Position numbers and translations under genes: made by a program. From Meiothermus granaticius NBRC 107808 (GTDB lineage Bacteria; Deinococcota; Deinococci; Deinococcales; Thermaceae), in the NCBI RefSeq assembly GCF_003574355.1, contig NZ_QWLB01000016.1, positions 1-64,000 on the forward strand: a stretch of 64,000 nt of DNA. Direction: 5' to 3'. A model generated the notes under the pieces. The model ran no database searches. It saw nothing but the letters and a program-made list of their open reading frames with translations, and had not been told where the DNA came from. This document shows, piece by piece, positions 27,189 to 36,349 of this stretch (its first letter is position 1; each line of letters starts with the position of its first letter).

Positions 27189-27770
27189 ATGCGCGACCCC
27201 ATCCTCCGGCGCATCCACCGGGCCCTCGAGCACCGTCCCAGGCTCGAGCTGCCCCCCCCGCTGACCTTACCGAGCCCATCCCCCGAGGAAGCCCTCCGGC
27301 TCTTCCAGGAGCGGCTGGGCAGCAACGGCGGTGAGACCCTCTACCTGCCCGACCTGGATGCGGCTCGAGCCTGGCTGGCCCAGCTGGCCCAGGGCTACTC
27401 CGGGGTCGCGCTGGGGCACCAACTACCCGAGGCCCTGCGCCCCGACCTCCCCCAGCTGCCGCCCGAGGAAGCCCCGCTAGGGGTTTCCTGGGCCCTGGGG
27501 GCGGTCGCCGAGACCGGGACGGTCATCCTGAGCAGTGCCGATGGGCGCCGAGCCCAGCTCCTGCCCCCGACCCACGTGGTCTTCGTCCCCCAAGAACGCC
27601 TGTATGGAACCCTGCTCGAGGCCCTCACGGCCCTGCGGGATGCCCTGCCCGCAGCCCTGGGACTGCACTCCGGGCCCAGCAAATCCGCGGACATCGGGCA
27701 GATCATGGTGCGGGGGGTTCACGGGCCTGGCCGACTCATCGCAGCCGTGGTCGCCGCACCCCCCGGCTGA
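27189..27770 (+). CDS. LutC/YkgG family LUD-domain protein
   Basis: A 193-residue LUD-domain protein. The family signature GPSKSADIGQIMVRGVHGPG lies at the C-terminus, and WALGAVAETGTVILSS in the middle. LutC forms the LutABC lactate oxidation complex; here lutA and lutB are not adjacent, so the role is open. A FAD-linked glycolate/lactate oxidase gene lies convergently 0.7 kb away. The apparent promoter abuts the start codon. Confidence 0.85.
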   Translation: MRDPILRRIHRALEHRPRLELPPPLTLPSPSPEEALRLFQERLGSNGGETLYLPDLDAARAWLAQLAQGYSGVALGHQLPEALRPDLPQLPPEEAPLGVSWALGAVAETGTVILSSADGRRAQLLPPTHVVFVPQERLYGTLLEALTALRDALPAALGLHSGPSKSADIGQIMVRGVHGPGRLIAAVVAAPPG

Positions 27771-27789
27771 GCCGCTCTCAGGGGACCCA

Positions 27790-28443
27790 TCAGACCCTGG
27801 GGGGCATCTTAGCGATCAGCCCTGGCAGATCGTGGGGCCGTCGGCACAAGGCCATGGGATGGTGGGCCTCGAGCTCAGCCTGGCTGCCGTAGCCCCACAA
27901 CACCCCAACCGTCCCCACACGGTTGGCCTGGGCCCCAATCAGATCGTATTTGCGATCCCCAATCATCACCGCTTGGCGGGGGCTGAGCCGTTGGTCGTGG
28001 AGCACCCGGGCGATCAGGGCGGTTTTGTCCTCGTCGAGCTTCTCCGGTCGCAGACCGTACACCCCGGAGAAATAGCGGGCCAGGCCAAAATGCTCCACCA
28101 TCTCGAGGGCGAAAGGGTGGCGCTTGGAGGTGGCGACAAACAGCCGATGGGTGGTTGAAAGCTGGGCCAGGGCTTCCGGAATTCCGTCGTAGGGGCGGGC
28201 CCGAAGTTTGCCAAAGGTCTCGTAGCAGTCGCGGTAGAGGGCTATGGCCTCCTCAGCCCGCTCAGCCCCGACCAGCTCATTCCAGGCGGCCTGCAGCGGG
28301 GGGCCGATATAGCGGCGGAGCTCGAGGTCGGGCTTTTGCGGCAAGCCCAGGGCTTCGAAGGTCTGGCGGAAACACGCCAGAATGCCTTCCTCGGTCTCGA
28401 GCAGGGTCCCATCTAGGTCAAAGAGCAGCGCATCCAGAGCCAT
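27790..28443 (-). CDS. gph: HAD-family phosphoglycolate phosphatase-like hydrolase
   Basis: A 217-residue HAD phosphatase. Motif I is LLFDLDGTLLETEEG (nucleophile Asp near residue 9), a helical cap follows, motif II is FVATSKR, and motif III/IV is VMIGDRKYDLIGA. The best guess is 2-phosphoglycolate phosphatase: its ATG overlaps the stop of the glycolate oxidase-like gene (TAATG), so it is translationally coupled to the enzyme that would use its product. A general sugar-phosphate phosphatase cannot be excluded. Confidence 0.85.
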   Translation of the reverse strand: MALDALLFDLDGTLLETEEGILACFRQTFEALGLPQKPDLELRRYIGPPLQAAWNELVGAERAEEAIALYRDCYETFGKLRARPYDGIPEALAQLSTTHRLFVATSKRHPFALEMVEHFGLARYFSGVYGLRPEKLDEDKTALIARVLHDQRLSPRQAVMIGDRKYDLIGAQANRVGTVGVLWGYGSQAELEAHHPMALCRRPHDLPGLIAKMPPRV

Positions 28444-29786
28444 TAGACGATTTTACCGGGGTTGAGCAGCCCGTGGGGGTCGAAAAGCTGCTTGAGCCGC
28501 CCCATCCATTCCAGCGCCGGGCCGTGTTCCTGGGCTAGATACTTCTTCTTGCGCAGCCCCACCCCGTGCTCACCGGTGGAGGTCCCGCCGAGCTCGAGGG
28601 CCTTTTCCACCAACCCCATCGCATAGCGCTCGGCCTGGGGATACCCCTGCTCATCCACCGCCACCAGGGTATGGAAGTTACCGTCCCCCACGTGCCCCAG
28701 GATGCTCCCGCTGAGGCCCAGCTCTGCCAGCAAGTGCTGGGCATAGCGCACCAGCGCGGGCATTTGGGAGATCGGTACCGCGGTATCGGTGATCATGAAA
28801 CGGCACCCTGGGTGCTGAGCCACCTGGGCCCAGTAGAGCTGATGCCGGGCCTCCCACTGGGCGCTGCGCTCCTCCTGGGTTTTAGCGGCAGCCACCGCCA
28901 CCGCCCCGGCTTCGCGCATCAGCCCCACAGCTAACTGGGACTCAGCCTCCAGGGCCTCGCCGGTCGAGGAGTGAAACTCCACAAACAGTGCGGGCTGCTC
29001 GGGATAATCACGGCCCAAATAGCGGTTGATGGATCTTAGGCTCAGCTCGTCAAGAAGCTCCAGCCGAGCCAACGGCAACCCCGAGCCCAGCAGGGTATAG
29101 GCGGCCTCGGCAGCGGCCTCGAGGTGCTCGAAGAAAACCCGCAGGGTGTGCACCTGGGCGGGCAGGGGGTGCAGTTTGAGGGTGAGCCGGGTGATGATTC
29201 CCAGGGTGCCCTCGGCGCCGATGAATAGGTCTTTGAGGTCATAACCGGCGCTGGTCTTGCGCACCCCACGGCCCAGCTCGAGCACCTCACCGCTGGCCAG
29301 CACCACCTGCAGGGCCAGCACGTTCGGGCGCATCCCCCCATAGCGCAGGGTGGTGGTGCCAGAGGCATTGGTCGAAGCCATCCCGCCCAGGGAGGCATTG
29401 GCCCCAGGGTCTACCGGGAAAAAAAGCCCAGTCCCCTTCAGCGACGCGTTGAGGGCCTCACGGCTCAGCCCCGGCTCGACCGTAGCCATAAAATCCTCAG
29501 GCCGGACCTCCAGTACCCGGTTCATGCGCGAGAGGTCCAGGCTAAGGGCAGGCCCTGGGGGGAGCAGCTGCCCCTCGAGGCTGGTCCCCGCCCCGAAGGG
29601 CACCACCGGGGTGCCGGTGTCGCGGGCCCAGGCTAAGGCCTTTTGCACCTCGTCCAGGCTTTGGGCGTAGACCACCGCTAAGGGCAGAGTCCGGGCCGGA
29701 TAGCCTTCATCGTGGGAGTGCGCCTCGAGGTCGCTCGAGGCGGTACTGACCCGCTCAGGCAGGGCGGCTTTTAGGGCATCCAGCAT
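28443..29786 (-). CDS. glcD: FAD-linked oxidase, glycolate oxidase GlcD / D-lactate dehydrogenase type
   Basis: A 447-residue flavoprotein of the VAO/PCMH family oxidising D-2-hydroxy acids such as glycolate or D-lactate. The FAD-binding domain (about residues 35-215) has VVPFGAGTSLEGQL and the pyrophosphate-binding stretch ANASLGGMASTNASGTTTLRYG; the C-terminal cap ends with STGEHGVGLRKKKYL. A coupled phosphoglycolate phosphatase gene argues for glycolate. Separate glcE and glcF are absent here. TATGCT six bases before the ATG suggests a leaderless message in addition to read-through from miaB. Confidence 0.88.
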   Translation of the reverse strand: MLDALKAALPERVSTASSDLEAHSHDEGYPARTLPLAVVYAQSLDEVQKALAWARDTGTPVVPFGAGTSLEGQLLPPGPALSLDLSRMNRVLEVRPEDFMATVEPGLSREALNASLKGTGLFFPVDPGANASLGGMASTNASGTTTLRYGGMRPNVLALQVVLASGEVLELGRGVRKTSAGYDLKDLFIGAEGTLGIITRLTLKLHPLPAQVHTLRVFFEHLEAAAEAAYTLLGSGLPLARLELLDELSLRSINRYLGRDYPEQPALFVEFHSSTGEALEAESQLAVGLMREAGAVAVAAAKTQEERSAQWEARHQLYWAQVAQHPGCRFMITDTAVPISQMPALVRYAQHLLAELGLSGSILGHVGDGNFHTLVAVDEQGYPQAERYAMGLVEKALELGGTSTGEHGVGLRKKKYLAQEHGPALEWMGRLKQLFDPHGLLNPGKIV

Positions 29787-29792
29787 GCCAAC

Positions 29793-29798
29793 AGCATA
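29793..29798 (-). promoter_or_regulatory. -10 TATGCT of glcD (leaderless)
   Basis: Minus-strand TATGCT (29798-29793) stands six bases before the ATG at 29786, just downstream of the miaB stop. Confidence 0.5.
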
Positions 29799-29811
29799 GC
29801 GCCAAGCCGCG

Positions 29812-31134
29812 CTAGGCCATCATCAGCGGCAGGGTGGCCAACTCCTGGGCCCCCACCACCTCCCCAAACAGCATGTGCGGGGTGGCCTGCTTGACCAGCA
29901 CCGGGTAGAGCCCCGGACGGGGGGCCTGGGCTGCCGGGACCAGGGTGGGGTGGTTGCCTGGGGTGTGGCCCTCGGCGTAGCTCTCGTCCTTGGCCGCACC
30001 GCGCACCAGTACCTCTACGGTCTGGCCCACCCAGCGCTGGTTCTGCCGGTAGCTCCAGTCCTTTTGTTTTTCGATGAGCCGCTGAAGCCGCTCTACCTTC
30101 ACCTCGCGGGGCAGGTCCTGGAAGTGCTTGTAGCTCGGCGTGCCGGGGCGGGGGGAGTAGATGAACATGTAGGCCGAGTCGTAGCCCACCTCGTCGTAGA
30201 GCGAGAGGGTCTCCTGGAAGTCTTCCTCGGTCTCGCCCGGAAAGCCCACAATCAGGTCGGTAGAAAGAACCACATCGGGCATGGCCTCGCGGATGGCCCG
30301 GATGCGATCCAGATACCACTCGCGCCGGTACTCCCGCCCCATGCGGCGCAAGACGCGGTTCGAGCCCGACTGCACCGGCAGGTGGATGTAGCGGCAGACC
30401 TGTGGGGTCTCGGCGATGGCGGCTATCACGTCGTCGGTGAAGTTGACCGGGTGGGAGGTGGTGAACTTGATGCGGGGAAGGCCCATCTGGCCCACCCTCC
30501 GCAAGAGCTCGGCAAAGCTCGGGAAGCCGGGCTGGTCCTTGCCGTAGGAGTTCACGTTCTGGCCCAGCAGGGTGACCTCCACCACCCCGGCAGCTTTGAG
30601 CTGCTCAATTTCCCGCAGAATCAGGTCGGGGTGGCGGCTCACTTCGGGGCCCCGCGTGGTGGGCACAATGCAATAGGTGCAGTGGTGGTTGCAACCCCGG
30701 ATGATGCTTACAAACGCCGAGAGGGCCCCCTGGGGTGCAGGGGGCAGGTGGTGGGTCAGCTCTTCGCGGAAGGAGAGGTCCCAGAACTTGTGTCTGGACT
30801 CTATAGCCTTGCTAATCTCGGTGAGCGCCCCCGGCCCCAGCAGCACATCCACTTCAAACTTGCGGGCCATCTGCTGGCCCTCCTCGAGCTGGGCCAGGCA
30901 GCCCATCATGCCCACCAGCAGGGGCCGTTTTTCCTTGGCCTTGCGCAGCTCACCCAGCAGAGAGCGTACCTTCTCGACGGGCTTGCCGCGCACCGCGCAG
31001 GTGTTGACCAGCACAAAGTCGGCCTCCTGCCAGGTGTCTACAAATTCCGCGCCCAACGATACCAGCTCGCTTTTCACGAGGTGGGTATCGTACTCGTTCA
31101 TCTGACAGCCATAGGTGATGATGTTGGTTTTCAT
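29812..31134 (-). CDS. miaB: tRNA-2-methylthio-N6-dimethylallyladenosine synthase MiaB
   Basis: A 440-residue radical-SAM methylthiotransferase adding the 2-methylthio group to i6A37 of tRNAs reading UNN codons. N-terminal UPF0004 domain has the three cysteines of the auxiliary cluster ([23 protein letters not shown]); the radical SAM motif is CNHHCTYC near residue 150; a TRAM domain ends the protein. Its own promoter (TTGAAC-N17-TATCCT) overlaps the end of the upstream kinase-like gene. It heads a run with glcD and gph. Confidence 0.95.
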   Translation of the reverse strand: MKTNIITYGCQMNEYDTHLVKSELVSLGAEFVDTWQEADFVLVNTCAVRGKPVEKVRSLLGELRKAKEKRPLLVGMMGCLAQLEEGQQMARKFEVDVLLGPGALTEISKAIESRHKFWDLSFREELTHHLPPAPQGALSAFVSIIRGCNHHCTYCIVPTTRGPEVSRHPDLILREIEQLKAAGVVEVTLLGQNVNSYGKDQPGFPSFAELLRRVGQMGLPRIKFTTSHPVNFTDDVIAAIAETPQVCRYIHLPVQSGSNRVLRRMGREYRREWYLDRIRAIREAMPDVVLSTDLIVGFPGETEEDFQETLSLYDEVGYDSAYMFIYSPRPGTPSYKHFQDLPREVKVERLQRLIEKQKDWSYRQNQRWVGQTVEVLVRGAAKDESYAEGHTPGNHPTLVPAAQAPRPGLYPVLVKQATPHMLFGEVVGAQELATLPLMMA

Positions 31135-31177
31135 GCGAACCTCGAGGCGGGCCGGAGGGATTCCGGGGCCAAAGGTC

Positions 31178-31206
31178 AGGATACGCTAGGCCCCGCTGGG
31201 GTTCAA
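31178..31206 (-). promoter_or_regulatory. miaB promoter
   Basis: Minus strand: TTGAAC (31206-31201), 17-base spacer, TATCCT (31183-31178). It lies across the 3' end of the phosphotransferase gene. Confidence 0.7.
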
Positions 31207-31986
31207 TCCGCGCTCAATCAAGCCCAGCAGCCCAGGGCGTTCCTCCTCGATGCCCTCCCGCAGCCGGGCCGCGGCCAAAAGGGGCAGCCACTGGGCGATC
31301 TGGGCCTCGAGCTCAGCGGTCGGGCCTTGGGCATAGTGCTGCAGGTATTCCCGGAAGAAGGCCTCGCGCCCGCTCTGGATTTCCGCCCGGGCCGGAAGGT
31401 CTTCGGGAAGGGCGCTGTGGAGGATCAGCAGGGCGCTCTGGGCCAGATCCGCAGCCGGGTGACCGCAGGTGGCATTGGGCCAGTCCACCACCTGCACCCC
31501 GCTCCCACCCACCAGCACATTCTCGGGATGAAAATCCCCGTGGCACAGCGAGGTGCCCTCGGGCAAGGCCTGCAGATAGGCCAGCAAAACCGCCCTGTGC
31601 TCCTCTGTAAGGGGGCTGGTCTCGAGGCTGCGCACCAGCCGTTCTCGCTGCCGGGGAAGCTGCGAAGCAGGCCGGGCGTGGATCTGACGGTGCAACACCC
31701 CCAGCATCTGGGCGGCAAAGCGCATCCGGGTGGGATCCCCGGCGATGTACTGGGTCAGCGGTACCCCCTCCGCCCGCTCCAAAACAATTCCCCAGCGCCC
31801 GTCGGTCTCGAGCATATCCTCAATCTTGGGACTGGGCAGCCCCATCAGGCAGATCTGCCGGATGAGACCGGCCTCCCACTCCGCATCGGCTCGGGAAAAC
31901 TCAGGCCAGAACAGCTTAAGCACATGGTGCTCGCCCCAGGCGTACACCTCCGCTTCACGTCCGGCCCCCAGCCGCGTCAGCAGCAT
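31186..31986 (-). CDS. Aminoglycoside phosphotransferase (APH) family kinase-like protein
   Basis: A 266-residue small-molecule kinase-like protein. It has a Gly-rich loop region TRLGAGREAEVYAWG, a lysine strand (HHVLKLF), the catalytic loop LCHGDFHPENVLV and a DFG-like VVDWPNATCGHP. Substrate is unknown; APH homologues include kinases for aminoglycosides, choline, homoserine and others. I chose ATG 31986, seven bases after TAGGCT (leaderless pattern). Upstream in-frame starts at 32019 and 32079 exist, but the latter would lie inside the leu promoter. Confidence 0.75.
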   Translation of the reverse strand: MLLTRLGAGREAEVYAWGEHHVLKLFWPEFSRADAEWEAGLIRQICLMGLPSPKIEDMLETDGRWGIVLERAEGVPLTQYIAGDPTRMRFAAQMLGVLHRQIHARPASQLPRQRERLVRSLETSPLTEEHRAVLLAYLQALPEGTSLCHGDFHPENVLVGGSGVQVVDWPNATCGHPAADLAQSALLILHSALPEDLPARAEIQSGREAFFREYLQHYAQGPTAELEAQIAQWLPLLAAARLREGIEEERPGLLGLIERGLNPSGA

Positions 31987-31993
31987 CCCCCTT

Positions 31994-31999
31994 AGCCTA
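31994..31999 (-). promoter_or_regulatory. -10 TAGGCT of the APH-family gene (leaderless)
   Basis: Minus-strand TAGGCT (31999-31994), then seven bases (AAGGGGG), then ATG 31986. Confidence 0.5.
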
Positions 32000-32042
32000 A
32001 CCCAGGGTGGGACCTCCATCCGCAAAGGCCCCAAACCCCGGC

Positions 32043-32071
32043 TTGACGTTTGGTATACCAAACGGTAGACT
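32043..32071 (+). promoter_or_regulatory. leu operon promoter with palindromic operator in the spacer
   Basis: TTGACG (32043-32048), 17-base spacer, TAGACT (32066-32071). A perfect 18-base palindrome, centred on TTTGGTATACCAAA, occupies 32047-32064. The centre resembles GntR/FadR-type operators, but the repressor is unknown. A protein bound there would exclude RNA polymerase. Confidence 0.75.
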
Positions 32072-32078
32072 TGGGCCA

Positions 32079-32129
32079 ATGCGCGGCTTCATTCCGCTAA
32101 CGCCCAGCTCCCCCATCCGGTGGGCCTAA
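32079..32129 (+). CDS. Leader peptide candidate of the leu operon
   Basis: A 16-codon ORF, MRGFIPLTPSSPIRWA, starts seven bases after the -10, as in the leaderless genes of this window. It contains one rare CTA leucine codon and two isoleucine codons, followed 16 bases later by a terminator-like hairpin. That order fits transcription attenuation by ribosome position. There is no run of leucine codons, so the amino acid sensed is not obvious. Confidence 0.5.
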   Translation: MRGFIPLTPSSPIRWA

Positions 32130-32145
32130 GGCGAACGGCATCCAA

Positions 32146-32174
32146 GTCCCCGGAACCCCGCTCCGGGGGCTTTT
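32146..32174 (+). terminator. Attenuator-like terminator before leuC
   Basis: CCCCGGA (32148-32154) pairs with TCCGGGG (32162-32168) across a 7-base loop. The stem extends by a T-G and a G-C pair, and TTTT follows at 32171-32174. It lies between the leader ORF and leuC. Confidence 0.7.
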
Positions 32175-32191
32175 AGCCGCAGAAAGGAAGC

Positions 32192-33619
32192 ATGATGGGA
32201 AAGAGCTTGTATGAGAAGGTCTGGGAAACCCATGCCATCCGAACCCTGCCCAATGGTCAAACCCAGCTCTTCATCGACACCCACCTGATCCACGAGGTCA
32301 CCAGCCCCCAGGCCTTCGGGATGCTGCGCGACCTGGGCCTCAAGGTTCGCTTCCCCGAGCGCACCTTCGCCACGGTAGACCACATTGTGCCCACCCACAG
32401 CTTGCAGGAGCCCTTCGCCGACCCCCAGGCCGACGAGATGATCCGCCAACTGCGCAAGAACGTGCAGGATTTCGGCATCACCTTTTTCGATGTGAGCTCC
32501 GGGCTTCAGGGGATTGTGCATGTGATTGGCCCGGAAAACGGCATCACCCAGCCCGGCATGACCATCGCCTGCGGCGACTCCCACACCTCCACCCACGGGG
32601 CCTTTGGGGCTATTGCCTTTGGCATTGGCACCACCCAGGTTCGCGATGTGCTGGCCACCCAGACCATGGCGGTGAGCAAACTCAAGGTGCGCCGGATTAA
32701 CGTGAACGGCCAGCTGCGCCCAGGGGTCTACGCCAAGGACGTGATCCTGCACATCATCAAGGTGCTGGGGGTGAACGGGGGCATCGGCTACGCCTACGAG
32801 TACGGCGGCGAGGTCTTCGATAACTTCAGCATGGAAGAGCGCATGACGGTCTGCAACATGAGCATCGAGGGTGGGGCCCGCATCGGCTACGTCAACCCCG
32901 ACCAGACCACCTTCGACTATCTGAAGGGCCGCCCCTACGCACCCAAGGGCGCCGAGTGGGACAAAGCCGTCGAGCGCTGGAAGGCCCTGGCCTCTGACAA
33001 GGACGCCACCTACGACGACGTGGTGAACATCCACGCTGAGGACATCGCCCCCACCGTGACCTGGGGCATCAACCCCGGCCAGGGCTGCGCCATCACCGAC
33101 CGCATCCCCGACCCCGCCCTCTACCCCGAGGCCGAGCGGGCCGGCCTCGAGGAAGCCCTCAAGCACATGAAACTAAACCCCGGCCAGCCCATCAAAGGGG
33201 TGAAGGTGGATGTGGCCTTTTTGGGCAGTTGCACCAACGGTCGGCTCTCGGACTTCCGCGAGGCCGCCAAGTACCTCAAGGGCCGCAAGGTGGCCCCCGG
33301 CGTGCGGGCCATTGCGGTACCGGGCTCCCAGCCGGTAGCCAAAGCCTGCGAAGAGGAGGGGATTGACCGGATCTTCATCGAGGCCGGGTTCGAGTGGCGG
33401 GGTGCCGGGTGCAGCATGTGCCTGGCCATGAACCCCGACAAGCTGGTAGGAGACGAACTGTGCGCCTCCTCCTCCAACCGCAACTTCAAGGGCCGCCAGG
33501 GCAGCGCCACCGGGCGCACCGTGCTGATGTCGCCGGTGATGGTGGTGGCCGCCGCCGTGACCGGAGCGGTGAGCGACGCACGGGAAGTGTTCGGGGTGGG
33601 CGAGCTGGTGGGCGCTTAG
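32192..33619 (+). CDS. leuC: 3-isopropylmalate dehydratase large subunit
   Basis: A 475-residue aconitase-family subunit that with LeuD isomerises 2- to 3-isopropylmalate in leucine synthesis. The [4Fe-4S] ligands lie in GSCTNG and the [11 protein letters not shown] motif; [18 protein letters not shown] is also typical. The start could be ATG 32192 or 32195; AAAGGAA suits the second slightly better. It heads leuC-orf-leuD-leuB-SDR-ilvD and is controlled by the promoter, operator and attenuator just upstream. Confidence 0.96.
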   Translation: MMGKSLYEKVWETHAIRTLPNGQTQLFIDTHLIHEVTSPQAFGMLRDLGLKVRFPERTFATVDHIVPTHSLQEPFADPQADEMIRQLRKNVQDFGITFFDVSSGLQGIVHVIGPENGITQPGMTIACGDSHTSTHGAFGAIAFGIGTTQVRDVLATQTMAVSKLKVRRINVNGQLRPGVYAKDVILHIIKVLGVNGGIGYAYEYGGEVFDNFSMEERMTVCNMSIEGGARIGYVNPDQTTFDYLKGRPYAPKGAEWDKAVERWKALASDKDATYDDVVNIHAEDIAPTVTWGINPGQGCAITDRIPDPALYPEAERAGLEEALKHMKLNPGQPIKGVKVDVAFLGSCTNGRLSDFREAAKYLKGRKVAPGVRAIAVPGSQPVAKACEEEGIDRIFIEAGFEWRGAGCSMCLAMNPDKLVGDELCASSSNRNFKGRQGSATGRTVLMSPVMVVAAAVTGAVSDAREVFGVGELVGA

Positions 33620-33633
33620 TCCCTGGCAAGGCG

Positions 33634-33642
33634 TGGTAGCTT
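33634..33642 (+). promoter_or_regulatory. Internal leaderless promoter between leuC and the small membrane gene
   Basis: Extended -10 TGGTAGCTT at 33634-33642, six bases before the GTG at 33649. Confidence 0.5.
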
Positions 33643-33648
33643 GGCAGC

Positions 33649-33885
33649 GTGAAGCCTTTTTGGAAAATTCTGGGCGGGATTGCCCTGGTTGGGGTTTCAG
33701 TAACCACCGCCATCTTGGCACTGGCAGGTTGGCTACGGCTGATACAAACCGCCCCCGCCCAAAGCTGGTTGGTGTTTGCCCTAGGCTTGCTCCTCTCTAC
33801 CGCGGCTGCGCTGTGGGGAGTATGGATGTTGATCGGCGTGTTTAGGGATAAGGAAGAATCCCATCCGGCTTCAAGCAAGGATTAA
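33649..33885 (+). CDS. Small two-helix membrane protein inside the leu operon
   Basis: A 78-residue protein with two hydrophobic segments (about residues 8-28 and 40-63) and a charged C-terminal tail (FRDKEESHPASSKD). I recognise no family. It starts with GTG behind its own extended -10 and ends ten bases before leuD, so it is both embedded in the operon and possibly expressed separately. A transport or membrane-tethering role for the pathway would be guesswork. Confidence 0.65.
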   Translation: MKPFWKILGGIALVGVSVTTAILALAGWLRLIQTAPAQSWLVFALGLLLSTAAALWGVWMLIGVFRDKEESHPASSKD

Positions 33886-33894
33886 GGAGGCAGA

Positions 33895-35567
<1,673 letters not shown>

Positions 35568-35569
35568 AC

Positions 35570-36304
35570 ATGGAGCTGCGCGGCCAGACCCTGATCCTCA
35601 CCGGGGCCAGCCGGGGCATCGGGCGGGCCTTGGCCCTCGAGCTGGCCCGCGCCGGGGCCAATCTGGTGCTCAACGCGCGCAGTGAGGAAGCCCTGGAGCA
35701 GGTTACCCGCGAGGTTCAAGGCTTGGGGGTTCAGGCTCGAGCCGTGGTTGGAGATGCCGCGCAGGATGCCACCGCACAGTTTGCAGTTAAAGCGGCCAAG
35801 GTGATCGGCGGCTTCGCCGGGTTCATCCACAATGCTGGGGTTTTGCACCCTGGCCCAAGGTTGTGGGAGCTTTCAGAGGCCGAGTTCGACCAGGTATTCG
35901 CAACCCACGTCAAGGCTGGGTTTTTGTTGGCCAAATACGCCTTCCCCAATCTTCGGCGGCAGGGGTCGGGGATCGCGGTGTTCGTGGGTTCAGGGGCCGC
36001 CCACCACCCCAGGGTAGGCTGGGGGGCTTACGGCGCAGCCAAGGCCGCCGAGCACTATCTGGCCTTCAATCTGGCTCAGGAAGCACCCGAGATCACCACC
36101 TTGGTCTATAGCCCCGGCACCGTAGACACCGAGATGCAGCGCCAAGGCCGCGCGGCTAAGGGCGAGATCGCCCAAATGTTCCAGGGATTTCAACGCGAAG
36201 GCCGGCTGATCCAGCCAGAAGAGACCGCCGCCGCCCTGGTGCGGATTCTGGCTGGTGAGCCCCGTCGGTTTCACGGTAAGATAGCCACGTATAACGATGC
36301 TTAA
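35570..36304 (+). CDS. Short-chain dehydrogenase/reductase
   Basis: A 244-residue classical SDR. The cofactor loop is TGASRGIGRA, with NAG (FIHNAGVL) and the catalytic YGAAK (Tyr-x-x-x-Lys) after a serine strand (VFVGSGAA). An Arg near the end of the second strand (NARS) hints at NADP(H). Substrate unknown. It begins two bases after leuB and ends 45 before ilvD, so it rides in the branched-chain operon and may reduce a related keto acid (inference). Confidence 0.9.
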   Translation: MELRGQTLILTGASRGIGRALALELARAGANLVLNARSEEALEQVTREVQGLGVQARAVVGDAAQDATAQFAVKAAKVIGGFAGFIHNAGVLHPGPRLWELSEAEFDQVFATHVKAGFLLAKYAFPNLRRQGSGIAVFVGSGAAHHPRVGWGAYGAAKAAEHYLAFNLAQEAPEITTLVYSPGTVDTEMQRQGRAAKGEIAQMFQGFQREGRLIQPEETAAALVRILAGEPRRFHGKIATYNDA

Positions 36305-36349
36305 GGCCAAAAACTGAACACCTCCCGGCCTTCTTTCAACGAGGTTTCT

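Noticed and set aside
29875-31995. 706-codon open frame on the plus strand
   Set aside because: It lies antisense to miaB and the APH-family gene, both with clear motifs. Its product is a low-complexity His/Gly/Leu/Gln mix typical of a shadow frame in high-GC DNA.
32079-32191. T-box or S-box type riboswitch before leuC
   Set aside because: The leader is only about 110 bases and lacks a T-box sequence or known riboswitch core; attenuation by a leader ORF fits better.
32126-33166. 346-codon open frame on the minus strand
   Set aside because: Antisense to leuC; Gly/Val/Ala/His-rich product with no motif.
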